A stretch of 64,000 nt of DNA. Origin: Neisseria zoodegmatis. Its GTDB lineage: Bacteria; Pseudomonadota; Gammaproteobacteria; Burkholderiales; Neisseriaceae. The notes beneath the pieces were generated by a model. It searched no databases. It was not told where the DNA came from and was given only the letters and a program-made list of their open reading frames with translations. Made by a program: the position numbers and the translations under genes. Positions within the stretch are counted from its first letter, which is position 1; every line of letters begins with the position of its first letter. Below, one piece after another: positions 1 through 7,626 of the stretch. The stretch lies in contig NZ_LT906434.1 of assembly GCF_900187305.1 (NCBI RefSeq), forward strand, positions 1,984,001 through 2,048,000, in the 5' to 3' direction.

Positions 1-14
1 TCATGGTTGCGCAG

Positions 15-1238
15 TTATGGTTTCTCAACCGGCTCGGGAATTTGAAACACCTGCCGCAAATAGGCGAGGAAGGTATTGTTGTCGGTCATGGTTTTGCCCG
101 GGCTGTCGGAAAGTTTGGCAACCGATTGGCCGTTGCACTCCACCAGTTTCAACACGATATTCAGCGTCGTGTGGCCTAAATCGTTGGTGAGATTGGTACC
201 GATACCGAAGCTGGTTTTGAAGCGGTCTTTAAAATATTGATGCAATGCCCATGATTTTTCGATATTCAGGCCGTCTGAAAAAGTCAGCATTTTGGTGCGG
301 CTGTCGATTTTGAGCTTTTTGTAGTGGGCATAGGCTTTGTCGCCCCAAACATAAGGATCGCCGCTGTCGTGGCGCAGACCGTCAAACAGTTTGGCGAAAT
401 AAAGGTCGAAATCGCGCAGGAAAGCGTCCATGCCTACTACGTCGGTTAGGGCGATACCGAGGTCGCCGCGGTATTCTTTCACCCATGCTTCCAGCGCGGC
501 TTTTTGGAAATCGCGCAGGCGCACATCCAGAGCTTGGAAAGCTTGCAGAAATTCGTGTGCCATCGTGCCGATGGGCGTGATGCCGAGTTTCTTAGCCAAA
601 TAAACATTGCTGGTACCGCGGACAACATCAGGCGCGGCAGCCAGCAAAGTGCGGACAACGTGCTCTTGCCAAGCCAAGTTATAGCGGCGGCGCGTGCCGA
701 AGTCGGAAATCAGGAACGGCGGATCGTAAGGCTTTTGAGCGGCGGCCAACTCTTTCAAACGCGCCGCTTTGGCTTGCAGACGGCGCTCGCCTTCGGCCAG
801 CACTTCGGGCGTTTCGAGGCGGCGGAAATAAAGTTCGTTAACGATGGCAAGAATGTAAATCTCGAAGAACATCGCCTGTATCATCGGCCCTTCCACTTTA
901 ATGTGCAGGCGGCCTTCGTCGTCGGTGCTCACTTTGACAAAACGGCGTTTGAGCTGGAAAAGCTCCATGTAATCCACAAAATCGCTCTTGATGAAACGCA
1001 GCCCGCGCAGATAATCCAGCTCGTCTTGAGTGAGCTGCAAGCGGCACAAGTCGTCCAACTCACGCTCCAAATCGGCTTGGATTTCGGCGAGCGGGTAAAC
1101 GGTTTGATCGTTGTTGCGGCAACGGAACTCATACACACCGTGCGCTTGGGGAAATTGATGGAGAATCACCTGCAACATGCTGAATTTGTATAAATCAGTG
1201 TCGAGCAGCGATTGGATAATTGGAGCGTTCGGTTTCAT
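15..1238 (-). CDS. pncB: Nicotinate phosphoribosyltransferase
   Basis: Makes nicotinate mononucleotide from nicotinate and PRPP with ATP, the first step of NAD salvage (Preiss-Handler pathway), in the cytosol. The 407-residue length is usual for the proteobacterial enzyme. Recognisable motifs are [11 protein letters not shown] near residues 11-21, FGTRRRYN near 180, the GTMAHE segment near 225 that carries the histidine phosphorylated during the ATP-coupled cycle in homologues, and HDSGDP further on. ATG start at 1238. It is transcribed away from the Y RNA-rsr module and appears independent of it. An in-frame DUS encodes the FSDGLN segment. Confidence 0.96.
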   Translation of the reverse strand: MKPNAPIIQSLLDTDLYKFSMLQVILHQFPQAHGVYEFRCRNNDQTVYPLAEIQADLERELDDLCRLQLTQDELDYLRGLRFIKSDFVDYMELFQLKRRFVKVSTDDEGRLHIKVEGPMIQAMFFEIYILAIVNELYFRRLETPEVLAEGERRLQAKAARLKELAAAQKPYDPPFLISDFGTRRRYNLAWQEHVVRTLLAAAPDVVRGTSNVYLAKKLGITPIGTMAHEFLQAFQALDVRLRDFQKAALEAWVKEYRGDLGIALTDVVGMDAFLRDFDLYFAKLFDGLRHDSGDPYVWGDKAYAHYKKLKIDSRTKMLTFSDGLNIEKSWALHQYFKDRFKTSFGIGTNLTNDLGHTTLNIVLKLVECNGQSVAKLSDSPGKTMTDNNTFLAYLRQVFQIPEPVEKP

Positions 1239-1357
1239 GGTAATCGTCTCATCCCTTATCTAATTGGGCCGGATTGTCATTAAACCATGTTTGACAGACT
1301 TTGTGGTTTTTTGTTTCAGACGGCCTCTTTACTATCCCGGCTTATTCATCTATCTAT

Positions 1358-1377
1358 ATTTCTAATTTACTAGAAAT
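1358..1377. promoter_or_regulatory. Inverted repeat, possible activator site for the sigma-54 promoter
   Basis: A perfect 7-bp inverted repeat, ATTTCTA and TAGAAAT separated by 6 bp, lies in AT-rich DNA about 110 bp upstream of the -24 element at 1485. This is the distance at which sigma-54 activators (bacterial enhancer-binding proteins) usually bind. The assignment to an RtcR-like activator is inference from the gene context only. Confidence 0.35.
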
Positions 1378-1483
1378 TAAACTATTTTTCTTTCATGTCG
1401 ATATGATTGCCGATTTTCTCATAAAAATTTTATTTCATTTAAAATCAAAACACTAAAAATTTTTCACAAATAAAAATCAAACA

Positions 1484-1499
1484 TGGCACGGCGTTTGCA
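1484..1499 (+). promoter_or_regulatory. Sigma-54 (-24/-12) promoter
   Basis: TGGCACG, four bases, then TTGCA: an exact match to the sigma-54 consensus TGGCACG-N4-TTGCW with the GG and GC dinucleotides 10 bp apart. It points to a start near 1509-1511, just before the predicted Y RNA. Known rsr-Y RNA-rtcBA operons in enterobacteria use sigma-54 with the activator RtcR. No RtcR gene is in this window. Confidence 0.78.
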
Positions 1500-1509
1500 A
1501 TATACCCAT

Positions 1510-1660
1510 CAAGCACCCGGCACAAATGCCGGAGGAATTACAGCCTAGTGAAGCTCGAGGTCGCGGGTTCGAGTCCCGTCTCTGCCGCCACGATGGCAGA
1601 GTAGCTCAGATGGATAGAGCGCGTAACATTTCTCCACCTCTTGTTGTGAAAGGTGCCCTT
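1510..1660 (+). ncRNA. YrlA-like bacterial Y RNA with permuted tRNA module
   Basis: This stretch has the parts of a tRNA in the wrong order. First comes a T arm (stem 1563-1567/1575-1579, loop TTCGAGT 1568-1574), then acceptor 3' strand CTCTGCC (1580-1586), then GCCACGAT as a closing loop, then acceptor 5' strand GGCAGAG (1595-1601, 7 perfect pairs), then a D arm (GCTC 1604-1607, GAGC 1617-1620). Where the anticodon arm would be, the flanks form a long bulged helix: 1531-1537 with 1629-1635, and TTAC 1538-1541 with GTAA 1623-1626. That is the architecture of YrlA-type Y RNAs, whose long helix binds Rsr and whose other end mimics tRNA. A 5' hairpin (CCGGCA/TGCCGG, 1517-1532) could compete with the helix. 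Ends are approximate. Position directly before rsr supports the call. Confidence 0.85.
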
Positions 1661-1668
1661 TATTCCAA

Positions 1669-1720
1669 AGGCCGTCTGAAAATCAGTTATTGCTACAACC
1701 ACCATCTTTTCAGACGGCCT
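1669..1720 (+). terminator. Inverted DUS pair after the Y RNA
   Basis: Two DUS copies in inverted order form a 14-bp stem (1669-1682 with 1707-1720) with a 24-base loop. No strong T run follows, so it may end or process the Y RNA transcript while allowing read-through into rsr. From here to the rsr start (1721-1967) I see no gene. Confidence 0.45.
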
Positions 1721-1967
1721 CAAGCCTTAAAAACCAAACTAAAGAAAACCGTTTGGCAAGCGTTTGGGCGCGGCAAGCGAATGCCGAAGCACTAATGTGA
1801 AAGTTATTTCTCATCGCCCAACCACCGCTTTTTTTCGGCGGATGCCGGCAGGATTACATTTTTCGGAGACTGCAAAAAGCAGATATCTTGCCACCACCTA
1901 GCCGCCACCTATTTAAGCCATACCTGCCGGTACACAGCGGCAGGCGCAATCAGAAAAGGATAATGAA

Positions 1968-3533
1968 ATGGCCAACATCAGCCTGTTCCAATCCATTAAA
2001 AACCGTTTAACCGCCGCCGACACTTATAACGAAGCGGGCGGCTTGGCTTACAGCTTAACGCCCAAGCAACAGCTTGCCCAACTGGCCGCCACCGGCTGCT
2101 TAAACAACACGTTCTACGCTACGGCCGAAAGCCAACTGGCCAAAGTCAGCGAGCTTGCCGAAAAATTAGACGCAGAATTCATCGCCAAAACCGCCGTATA
2201 TGCGCACCAAAAAGGCTATATGAAAGACATGCCCGCCCTGCTGCTGGCGATTTTGGCGCACAAAGACGTTTCTATGCTGGCACGTGTGTTCGACCGCGTT
2301 GCAGACAACGGCAAAATGCTGCGCAACTTCGTTCAAATCATCCGCAGCGGCACCACCGGTCGGCAATCGTTCGGTTCGCGCCCGAAAAAGCTGATTCAGC
2401 ACTGGCTGCTTACCGCCAACGAAAAACAGCTGCTGAACGCTGCGATTGGCAACAACCCTTTTTTGGCCGACATTGTGAAAATGGTTCACCCCAAGCCCAA
2501 AGAAGCTTGGCGTGCCGCTTGGTTCGCGTGGTTGATCGGCAAACCTTTCAACGAAGCCGATTTGCCGCCGCTTACCCGCGCCTTTGAAATCTACAAACGC
2601 GAACGCAGCGGCCCGCTGCCCGACGTGCCGTTCCAAATGTTGACTTCCCTGAATCTCGACAACGGCGGCTGGGCGCAAATCGCCCGTAACGGCTCATGGC
2701 AGCAAGTGCGTCAAAACCTGAACACTTTCCACCGCCACGGCGTGTTTGAAAAGCAGAAAAACGTGCACCACATCGCCAAGAAACTGCGCAACAAACAGGC
2801 TATCGCCAAAGCACGCGTATTGCCCTACCAGCTGCTGACCGCTTTTCAGACGGCCTCAAAAAACTTGCCGTCTGAAATCAGCAACGCCTTGCAGGACGCA
2901 ATGGAAACCGCTGTCCAAAACGTACCCAAGCTGGCAGGCAAAGTGGTTGTCTGCCCCGACGTATCCGGCTCCATGCACAGCCCCGTTACCGGCTACCGCC
3001 ACTCGGCCACCAGCAAAACCCGTTGCGTGGACGTGGCCGCGCTGGTGTCCGCCGCTTTTCTGCGCACCAACCCGGAAGCGCGCGTTATCCCGTTTGAAAC
3101 CATCGTGGTCGGCGTCGAGCTTAATCCGCGCGACAGCATCATGACCAACGCCGAAAAGCTCGCCCAAATAGGCGGTGGCGGCACATCATGCAGCGCGCCT
3201 TTGGCAAAACTCAACAAAGAGAAAGCGCATGTCGATCTGCTGATTATGGTTTCAGACAACGAAAGCTGGGCCGACCTCGGGCGAACAAACGGCAAAACCG
3301 GCCTGATGAGAGAGTGGGAAATCTTGAAACGCCGCTGCCCCAAAGCCAAAATGGTGTGCATCGACATCCAGCCCTACACCAGCGCGCAAACGCCCAACCG
3401 CAGCGATATCCTGAATATCGGCGGCTTCAGCGACAACGTGTTTGAGCTGATCGGTGATTTTGCCCGCAACGGTTTAGAACAAGATTTGTGGGTGAAACAG
3501 ATTGAGCAGATAGAATTGGCGCCGATTCAGTAA
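1968..3533 (+). CDS. rsr: Ro60/Rsr orthologue, TROVE and vWA domain RNA-binding protein
   Basis: Ring-shaped RNA-binding protein that holds Y RNA and takes part in RNA quality control, rRNA maturation or tethering of PNPase in studied bacteria. Of 521 residues, the N-terminal two thirds is the TROVE domain (TGCLNNTFY near 42-50, helical repeats). The C-terminal vWA-like domain has a MIDAS metal site, DVSGSM from residue 331 with GGGTS and VSDNE segments later. Length matches Deinococcus Rsr. ATG at 1968 follows AAAAGGA at a good distance. Two DUS lie inside the gene (FQTASKNLPSE). The upstream neighbour is the Y RNA; the RNA ligase RtcB, often encoded beside rsr, is absent here. Confidence 0.93.
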   Translation: MANISLFQSIKNRLTAADTYNEAGGLAYSLTPKQQLAQLAATGCLNNTFYATAESQLAKVSELAEKLDAEFIAKTAVYAHQKGYMKDMPALLLAILAHKDVSMLARVFDRVADNGKMLRNFVQIIRSGTTGRQSFGSRPKKLIQHWLLTANEKQLLNAAIGNNPFLADIVKMVHPKPKEAWRAAWFAWLIGKPFNEADLPPLTRAFEIYKRERSGPLPDVPFQMLTSLNLDNGGWAQIARNGSWQQVRQNLNTFHRHGVFEKQKNVHHIAKKLRNKQAIAKARVLPYQLLTAFQTASKNLPSEISNALQDAMETAVQNVPKLAGKVVVCPDVSGSMHSPVTGYRHSATSKTRCVDVAALVSAAFLRTNPEARVIPFETIVVGVELNPRDSIMTNAEKLAQIGGGGTSCSAPLAKLNKEKAHVDLLIMVSDNESWADLGRTNGKTGLMREWEILKRRCPKAKMVCIDIQPYTSAQTPNRSDILNIGGFSDNVFELIGDFARNGLEQDLWVKQIEQIELAPIQ

Positions 3534-3592
3534 ATGATGCGTGCTGACTCTCTACACCGTTCTAAGCTGTTTAATACACAAGCAAAAAACTC

Positions 3593-3624
3593 AGGCCGTC
3601 TGAAAAAAACTTTTCAGACGGCCT
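3593..3624. terminator. Bidirectional DUS hairpin terminator
   Basis: Inverted DUS copies form a 14-bp perfect stem (3593-3606/3611-3624) with a 4-base loop and an A/T run on each side. It ends rsr on the plus strand and overlaps the stop of the convergent gene on the minus strand. Confidence 0.85.
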
Positions 3625-4255
3625 ATTTTTTAAAATCACACCACTTTGCTTTTTTCCCACAACCACAAGGGCAAGCTAGATAGGGGGAGTAATGCGGGTG
3701 CAATTGAAAAACTTGAGGTGCAAGCTGCATAAGTTTGTTTGTTATTTGCTTCATCTGCGCCTCTTCCTTGCCAAATAGTTCTATTTCTCCATATTGGTCT
3801 TGTCTACCATTAGCATTTAAGAGGTTAAATTTTTCATCACACATTCCGAAAAATTCCTCCAAAAGAGGATTTGGGCGATACAGTTGTCGAATATTATTTT
3901 TCTGATTACCTTCATAAATAAGTTTATCATCAGGTACAAATAAAATTCGCCTTTGCACTTCATTTTTAGGTGTAATATTAATATATTGACCATTTTTTTC
4001 CCAAACAGCATGAAATTCTGCTTCTACATATAAAGTAGGCAATTCCCAAATGGCCCATCCTAAAGCCATTTCTCCCCCATGCTTTTCAATATGTTTAAGA
4101 ACATTGTGAAAACATTCATTAGCCTCCGCCCCATTCTCTAGAATAACTTCTACATAAATAGGTTTTTCTTCACTCAAGCTCGTGCAGAATTGATTAATAA
4201 CATCATTTTGAACGGGAGTTACTGGATGTTGGTAACGTAATTGGTAACGTAACAT
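3623..4255 (-). CDS. Hypothetical protein with C-terminal SEC-C zinc motif
   Basis: A 210-residue protein of unknown role. The C-terminus (CPCGCGKKAKWC) is a SEC-C motif, a small zinc-binding module also found at the end of SecA and in many uncharacterised proteins. The rest shows no motif I know; it is rich in aromatic and acidic residues. The gene is clearly more AT-rich than its neighbours, lacks internal DUS and stands alone between terminators, which suggests acquisition by transfer. ATG at 4255 fits the reading frame. Plausible alternative: a conserved accessory protein with an immunity-like or chaperone role; nothing in the sequence proves it. Confidence 0.72.
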   Translation of the reverse strand: MLRYQLRYQHPVTPVQNDVINQFCTSLSEEKPIYVEVILENGAEANECFHNVLKHIEKHGGEMALGWAIWELPTLYVEAEFHAVWEKNGQYINITPKNEVQRRILFVPDDKLIYEGNQKNNIRQLYRPNPLLEEFFGMCDEKFNLLNANGRQDQYGEIELFGKEEAQMKQITNKLMQLAPQVFQLHPHYSPYLACPCGCGKKAKWCDFKK

Positions 4256-4297
4256 GTAGAATTCCTTTTTTGAAAAGTGAGTCCTAATAATAATATA

Positions 4298-4319
4298 AGA
4301 CCCTGATTTTTCAGGGTCT
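4298..4319. terminator. Rho-independent terminator
   Basis: Perfect 9-bp stem AGACCCTGA/TCAGGGTCT with a TTTT loop, flanked by AT-rich tracts. On the minus strand it lies just beyond the stop of the DeoR-type gene and before the SEC-C gene, so it should end the former. Confidence 0.8.
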
Positions 4320-4359
4320 ATTATTAATATTAGAAAATCTTTACTTGATTATGGCGAGC

Positions 4360-5145
4360 CTATTCTTCATCGGCGCCGCGTTCCGCCACATACCATTTCA
4401 CGCCCTGCGCTTCGAGCTGTTTGCACATGGTTTCATCGGGCGTTTGGTCGGTAAACACCGCGTCAAACTCGGTAATATCGCCCATCCGCACCAAAGCATT
4501 GCGGCCGAATTTGCTGTGATCGACACCCAAATAACACATACGCGCATTGGCCATCATCGCCTGCATCACGCTGACTTCTTTGTAGTCGAAATCCAGCAGC
4601 GAGCCGTCGGCATCCACGCCCGACGCGCTCAACACGGCATAATCGGTTTTGAACTGATTAATAAAATCCACCGTCGCCACGCCGGTTACGCCGCCGTCAA
4701 TCGGGCGCACCACGCCGGAGGTAATAATCACGGTGTAATCGCTGCGCCCCGATACAATCGACGCCACATGAATATTATTGGTAATGATGCACAGGCCTTT
4801 GCGCTTTTTCACCAACGCCATTGCCACGGCCTCAATCGTGGTACCGATACTCAAAAACAGCGACGCGTTGTCGGGAATATGCTCGGCAATCAAATCGGCA
4901 ATGTGGATTTTCTCGTTTTGCAGCTTGGCTTTATGAGTGTTCAAATCCTCGTTTTCCAAGCTGTCGCCCAAAGTCGCACCGCCGTGATAACGCCGCAGAA
5001 TGTTCTCTTCGCACAGCTGGTTGATGTCGCGGCGGATGGTTTGCGGCGTCACGTCCAGCTCCCGAGCCAGCTGCTCGATAGGCATGAAGTTGTATTCGCG
5101 CACTAAGGCAATGATTTTTTCGTGACGTTGTATGCGGGGAGGCAT
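4360..5145 (-). CDS. DeoR/GlpR-family transcriptional repressor
   Basis: Sugar-metabolism type repressor of 261 residues. The N-terminal winged helix-turn-helix is classic for DeoR proteins (residues 1-60, with LARELDVTPQTIRRD as recognition region and RRYHGGA after it). The C-terminal DeoRC sensor domain has FLSIGTT near 95-101, ITNNIHVA, and a phosphosugar-binding arrangement (SASGVD, GVDHSKFG). The effector is probably a phosphorylated sugar or glycerol-3-phosphate, but the neighbours (a LysO-type exporter and a SEC-C protein) do not reveal the regulon. Named glpR in some Neisseria annotations; I leave the symbol open. Confidence 0.88.
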   Translation of the reverse strand: MPPRIQRHEKIIALVREYNFMPIEQLARELDVTPQTIRRDINQLCEENILRRYHGGATLGDSLENEDLNTHKAKLQNEKIHIADLIAEHIPDNASLFLSIGTTIEAVAMALVKKRKGLCIITNNIHVASIVSGRSDYTVIITSGVVRPIDGGVTGVATVDFINQFKTDYAVLSASGVDADGSLLDFDYKEVSVMQAMMANARMCYLGVDHSKFGRNALVRMGDITEFDAVFTDQTPDETMCKQLEAQGVKWYVAERGADEE

Positions 5146-5240
5146 GGCTTATGTGACTTTATCAATTGTTAAAATAATTTTACATCATCAACTTATGCGG
5201 CGAATTGTGCCAAATTCGGCGTGGTGGCGCAAGCGCGCGC

Positions 5241-6146
5241 TTAAAAGTGCATATTGGAGAAAACCACCATCAGAAACGGAGCCAGCACGTTCACGATAAA
5301 ACCGAAGCTGATCGCCAGCGGCACAACCTGCAAACCGCCCGAGCTTTGAATCACCGGCAGCGTAAAATCCATACTCGTCGCCCCGCCGGAGCCGACCGCC
5401 GCGCTCGGGTGCTTACGCATCAGCACCGGAATAAACACCAAAGCAAAAAATTCGCGCGACAAATCGTTCAACAAAACAATACTGCCCCACACCGGCCCGT
5501 AAGCTTCGGTCATCACAATGCCTGAGAGCGAATACCAACCGAAGCCCGAAGCCAAGGCCAAACCTTTGCTCCACGACACTTCGGGCATCAGTGCCGCAAA
5601 CACAATGCCGCCGATGAGTGACGACACGGTAAACAGCACGCCGGTCTGCACGCCCCTGCGGTTTACCAACACCTGCCGCAAAGTAATGCCGCTGCTGCGC
5701 AACTGCACACCGACCAGCAACACCATCAGCATCAAACAATAATTGCCCGTGCTTTCCGGCGGGAGCCAGTGGCCTGCCATCGCTTTACCCAGCACAAAAC
5801 CCGCCGCCACGCAGCCCAACTGCCGCGTACTGCCCGCCATACTCACCCTGCTTTTCTTGCCGCTGCCTTGCGTTTGGCGGGGATAACGGCGGTCGAACCA
5901 CATCAAAACCAGCAGGTTCATACCCATCACACACCCGAAAAGCAAGGCCGCCGCACCGGCAATCGTATCCAACTGCGCAACCAAATTATCCACGCGCGAC
6001 AGCGACACGCCGATCAACAGCAGAATAATATAAACCAGCCACGCCAAAGCCTTATCCACCAGCCGTACATAATGTTTGGGCACGCTGATAAAAAAGCCGA
6101 GAAACAGCGGTATCAACACGGAAATTAACGTAAGCAGACTATCCAT
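5241..6146 (-). CDS. lysO: LysO-family (DUF340) amino acid exporter
   Basis: Polytopic inner-membrane protein of 301 residues with about eight to nine hydrophobic segments, resembling E. coli LysO (YbjE), which exports lysine and thialysine. Characteristic features are the short N-terminal half (LIPLFLGFFI, LLLIGVSLS), a basic loop near residues 85-105, and the conserved C-terminal half with GFGWYSLSGI, LNDLSREF and GATSMDFTLP. The LysR/ArgP-type control known in E. coli cannot be seen here. Single gene; DUS at 6163-6173 lies upstream. Confidence 0.85.
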   Translation of the reverse strand: MDSLLTLISVLIPLFLGFFISVPKHYVRLVDKALAWLVYIILLLIGVSLSRVDNLVAQLDTIAGAAALLFGCVMGMNLLVLMWFDRRYPRQTQGSGKKSRVSMAGSTRQLGCVAAGFVLGKAMAGHWLPPESTGNYCLMLMVLLVGVQLRSSGITLRQVLVNRRGVQTGVLFTVSSLIGGIVFAALMPEVSWSKGLALASGFGWYSLSGIVMTEAYGPVWGSIVLLNDLSREFFALVFIPVLMRKHPSAAVGSGGATSMDFTLPVIQSSGGLQVVPLAISFGFIVNVLAPFLMVVFSNMHF

Positions 6147-6333
6147 AAGCCATTTATTCAGTTTTCAGACGGCCTCAAGCACAGACAAACCGTGCTTTGC
6201 ACTTAATCCGGCGGTTCGGCAAAAGGATTGTCTCGCCTTTTCAACCAAGCCGCGCAAAAGGCGGAATTATACCCGAATCAGCTTGCTCCGCCTTCCCGCC
6301 CGGGGCGCAGCACCTTTGTTCCGCATTGTGAAG

Positions 6334-6348
6334 TGTTATGATATATCG
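6334..6348 (+). promoter_or_regulatory. Zur-box-like site
   Basis: TGTTATGATATATCG matches 13 of 15 positions of the Zur consensus I recall for N. meningitidis (TGTTATDNHATAACA). It lies 30 bp before the -35 element of the histidine-rich protein gene. A further inverted repeat, CTATT-N6-AATAG, is at 6358-6373, next to the -35. Zinc control is inference. Confidence 0.45.
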
Positions 6349-6377
6349 AAATAAAATCTATTATAAACAATAGGTTA

Positions 6378-6406
6378 TTTACAATCATGCTTTTTAGTCG
6401 TATGAT
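6378..6406 (+). promoter_or_regulatory. Sigma-70 promoter of the histidine-rich gene
   Basis: TTTACA (5 of 6 of the -35 consensus), exactly 17 bp, then TATGAT (5 of 6 of the -10 consensus), 34 bp before the start codon at 6440. Confidence 0.75.
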
Positions 6407-6439
6407 GAAAAGTATCAACCTCCCATCAAAGGAAAAGCC

Positions 6440-6778
6440 ATGAGCGATTGCAAAACCCACCCCAATCACGAACATGTACACGGTAAAGGCTGCGGCCACA
6501 CCGCCATCAAACACGGCGACCATGTTGACTATCTGCACGACGGCCATCTGCATCACGAGCACAACGGCCATTACGACGAGCACCGTTTGGACGTGAATGA
6601 AACCAATCCCGACGGCTGCCATCCCGTTCACGGTTGCGCCGGCCATGTTCACGGCCCCGGCTGCGGTCACGAAGCCGTACCGCACGGCGACCACACCGAC
6701 TACATCGTTAACGGCCGTCTGCACCACCAACACGGCGACCACTGCGACGACCACGGCCCCGTAGAAATCGTCAAATAA
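6440..6778 (+). CDS. Histidine-rich metal-binding protein with duplicated repeat
   Basis: A 112-residue protein with 26 histidines and 6 cysteines. It consists of two related halves: HVHGKGCGH...HGDHVDY...LHHEH near residues 12-40, and HVHGPGCGH...HGDHTDY...LHHQH near 69-100. No signal peptide or membrane segment is visible, so it is probably a cytosolic metal buffer or chaperone (zinc, nickel or copper). SD AAAGGAAAA precedes the ATG. A good sigma-70 promoter and a Zur-like site lie upstream, and a strong bidirectional terminator follows. The exact family name is unknown to me; metal binding is inferred from composition. Confidence 0.82.
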   Translation: MSDCKTHPNHEHVHGKGCGHTAIKHGDHVDYLHDGHLHHEHNGHYDEHRLDVNETNPDGCHPVHGCAGHVHGPGCGHEAVPHGDHTDYIVNGRLHHQHGDHCDDHGPVEIVK

Positions 6779-6812
6779 ACAGCACAACCGTTTATCTCAT
6801 CAAGCAAAAAAC

Positions 6813-6865
6813 AAGACCTTTGCCGCGCACTGCAATAAAAGAGTGCAGCGTGCGGCAAAGGTCTT
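6813..6865. terminator. Strong bidirectional terminator
   Basis: Long near-perfect stem: 6813-6834 pairs with 6844-6865 (AAGACCTTTGCCGC at the base), A run on the left and T run on the right. It separates the convergent histidine-rich gene and nth. This is not a DUS hairpin. It contains GACCTTTGC, as do the ends of the MITE found elsewhere in the window, possibly by chance. Confidence 0.85.
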
Positions 6866-6875
6866 TTGTTTATCC

Positions 6876-7514
6876 TTATAACGGCACGGTTTTGGCCGGG
6901 TATTCGCACAAATCGTTAATCAAACACTTTTCACACAAAGGCTTCTGCGCTTTGCAGGTGTAACGCCCGTGCAGAATCAGCCAATGATGCGCGTCTTGCA
7001 GAAACTCTTTCGGCACAAACTTCATCAGCTTATCTTCCACCTCGCGCACGTTTTTCCCCGGCGCAATCTTGGTGCGGTTCGACACGCGGAAAATGTGCGT
7101 ATCCACCGCCATCACAGGTTGCCCGAAGGCCGTATTCAACACCACATTGGCCGTTTTGCGCCCTACGCCCGGCAGCGCTTCGAGCGCTTCGCGGTTCGCC
7201 GGCACTTCGCCACCGTATTGTTCCAACAAAATCCGACAGGTTTCCATGATGTGCTTGGATTTCGTTTTGTACAGGCCGATGGTTTTGGTGTATTCCATCA
7301 TACCTTCCAACCCCAAATCCAGCATGGCCTGCGGTGTGGAAGCGACGGGAAACAGCTTAGCCGTGACTTTATTCACGCCCACGTCGGTTGCCTGTGCGGA
7401 AAGCAGCACGGCAATCAGCAGCTCAAACGGGCTGTTGAAATTCAGCTCGGTCGTAGGATGCGGATTGGCCGCGCGCAAACGCTCGAATATTTCTTGGCGG
7501 ATCTGTTTATTCAT
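6876..7514 (-). CDS. nth: Endonuclease III
   Basis: Bifunctional DNA glycosylase and AP lyase that removes oxidised pyrimidines in base excision repair. The 212 residues match the usual length. The helix-hairpin-helix is LEALPGVGRKTANVV (near 112-126) containing the catalytic lysine, and the catalytic aspartate sits in AVDTHIFRVSNR (near 139). The 4Fe-4S cluster loop at the end has the C-X6-C-X2-C-X5-C spacing (CKAQKPLCEKCLINDLC). Monocistronic by appearance. Confidence 0.97.
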   Translation of the reverse strand: MNKQIRQEIFERLRAANPHPTTELNFNSPFELLIAVLLSAQATDVGVNKVTAKLFPVASTPQAMLDLGLEGMMEYTKTIGLYKTKSKHIMETCRILLEQYGGEVPANREALEALPGVGRKTANVVLNTAFGQPVMAVDTHIFRVSNRTKIAPGKNVREVEDKLMKFVPKEFLQDAHHWLILHGRYTCKAQKPLCEKCLINDLCEYPAKTVPL

Positions 7515-7626
7515 GATAGTGGTTTGTTTGGAAATAAAATTATTTTTGATATTCAGTCAGTAAGGTCGTCTGAAATATTTCAGACGGCCTGAACTGTAAA
7601 CTTCTACACCCGCATAAGCATAAGCG

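Noticed and set aside
1541..1627. Ordinary tRNA gene, or a decayed tRNA fragment, at the T-loop-like sequence
   Set aside because: The T arm precedes the D arm and the acceptor strands are joined by a loop, so no normal tRNA can form; yet all pairings are perfect, which does not fit decay.
1526..1795. 89-residue open frame over the Y RNA
   Set aside because: It runs through the structured RNA and a DUS hairpin, has no SD, and its peptide is a translation of tRNA-like sequence.
6813..6865. Fourth copy of the MITE, because of GACCTTTGC
   Set aside because: Only about 10 bases match the MITE end, no core is shared and it fits a normal bidirectional terminator between convergent genes.
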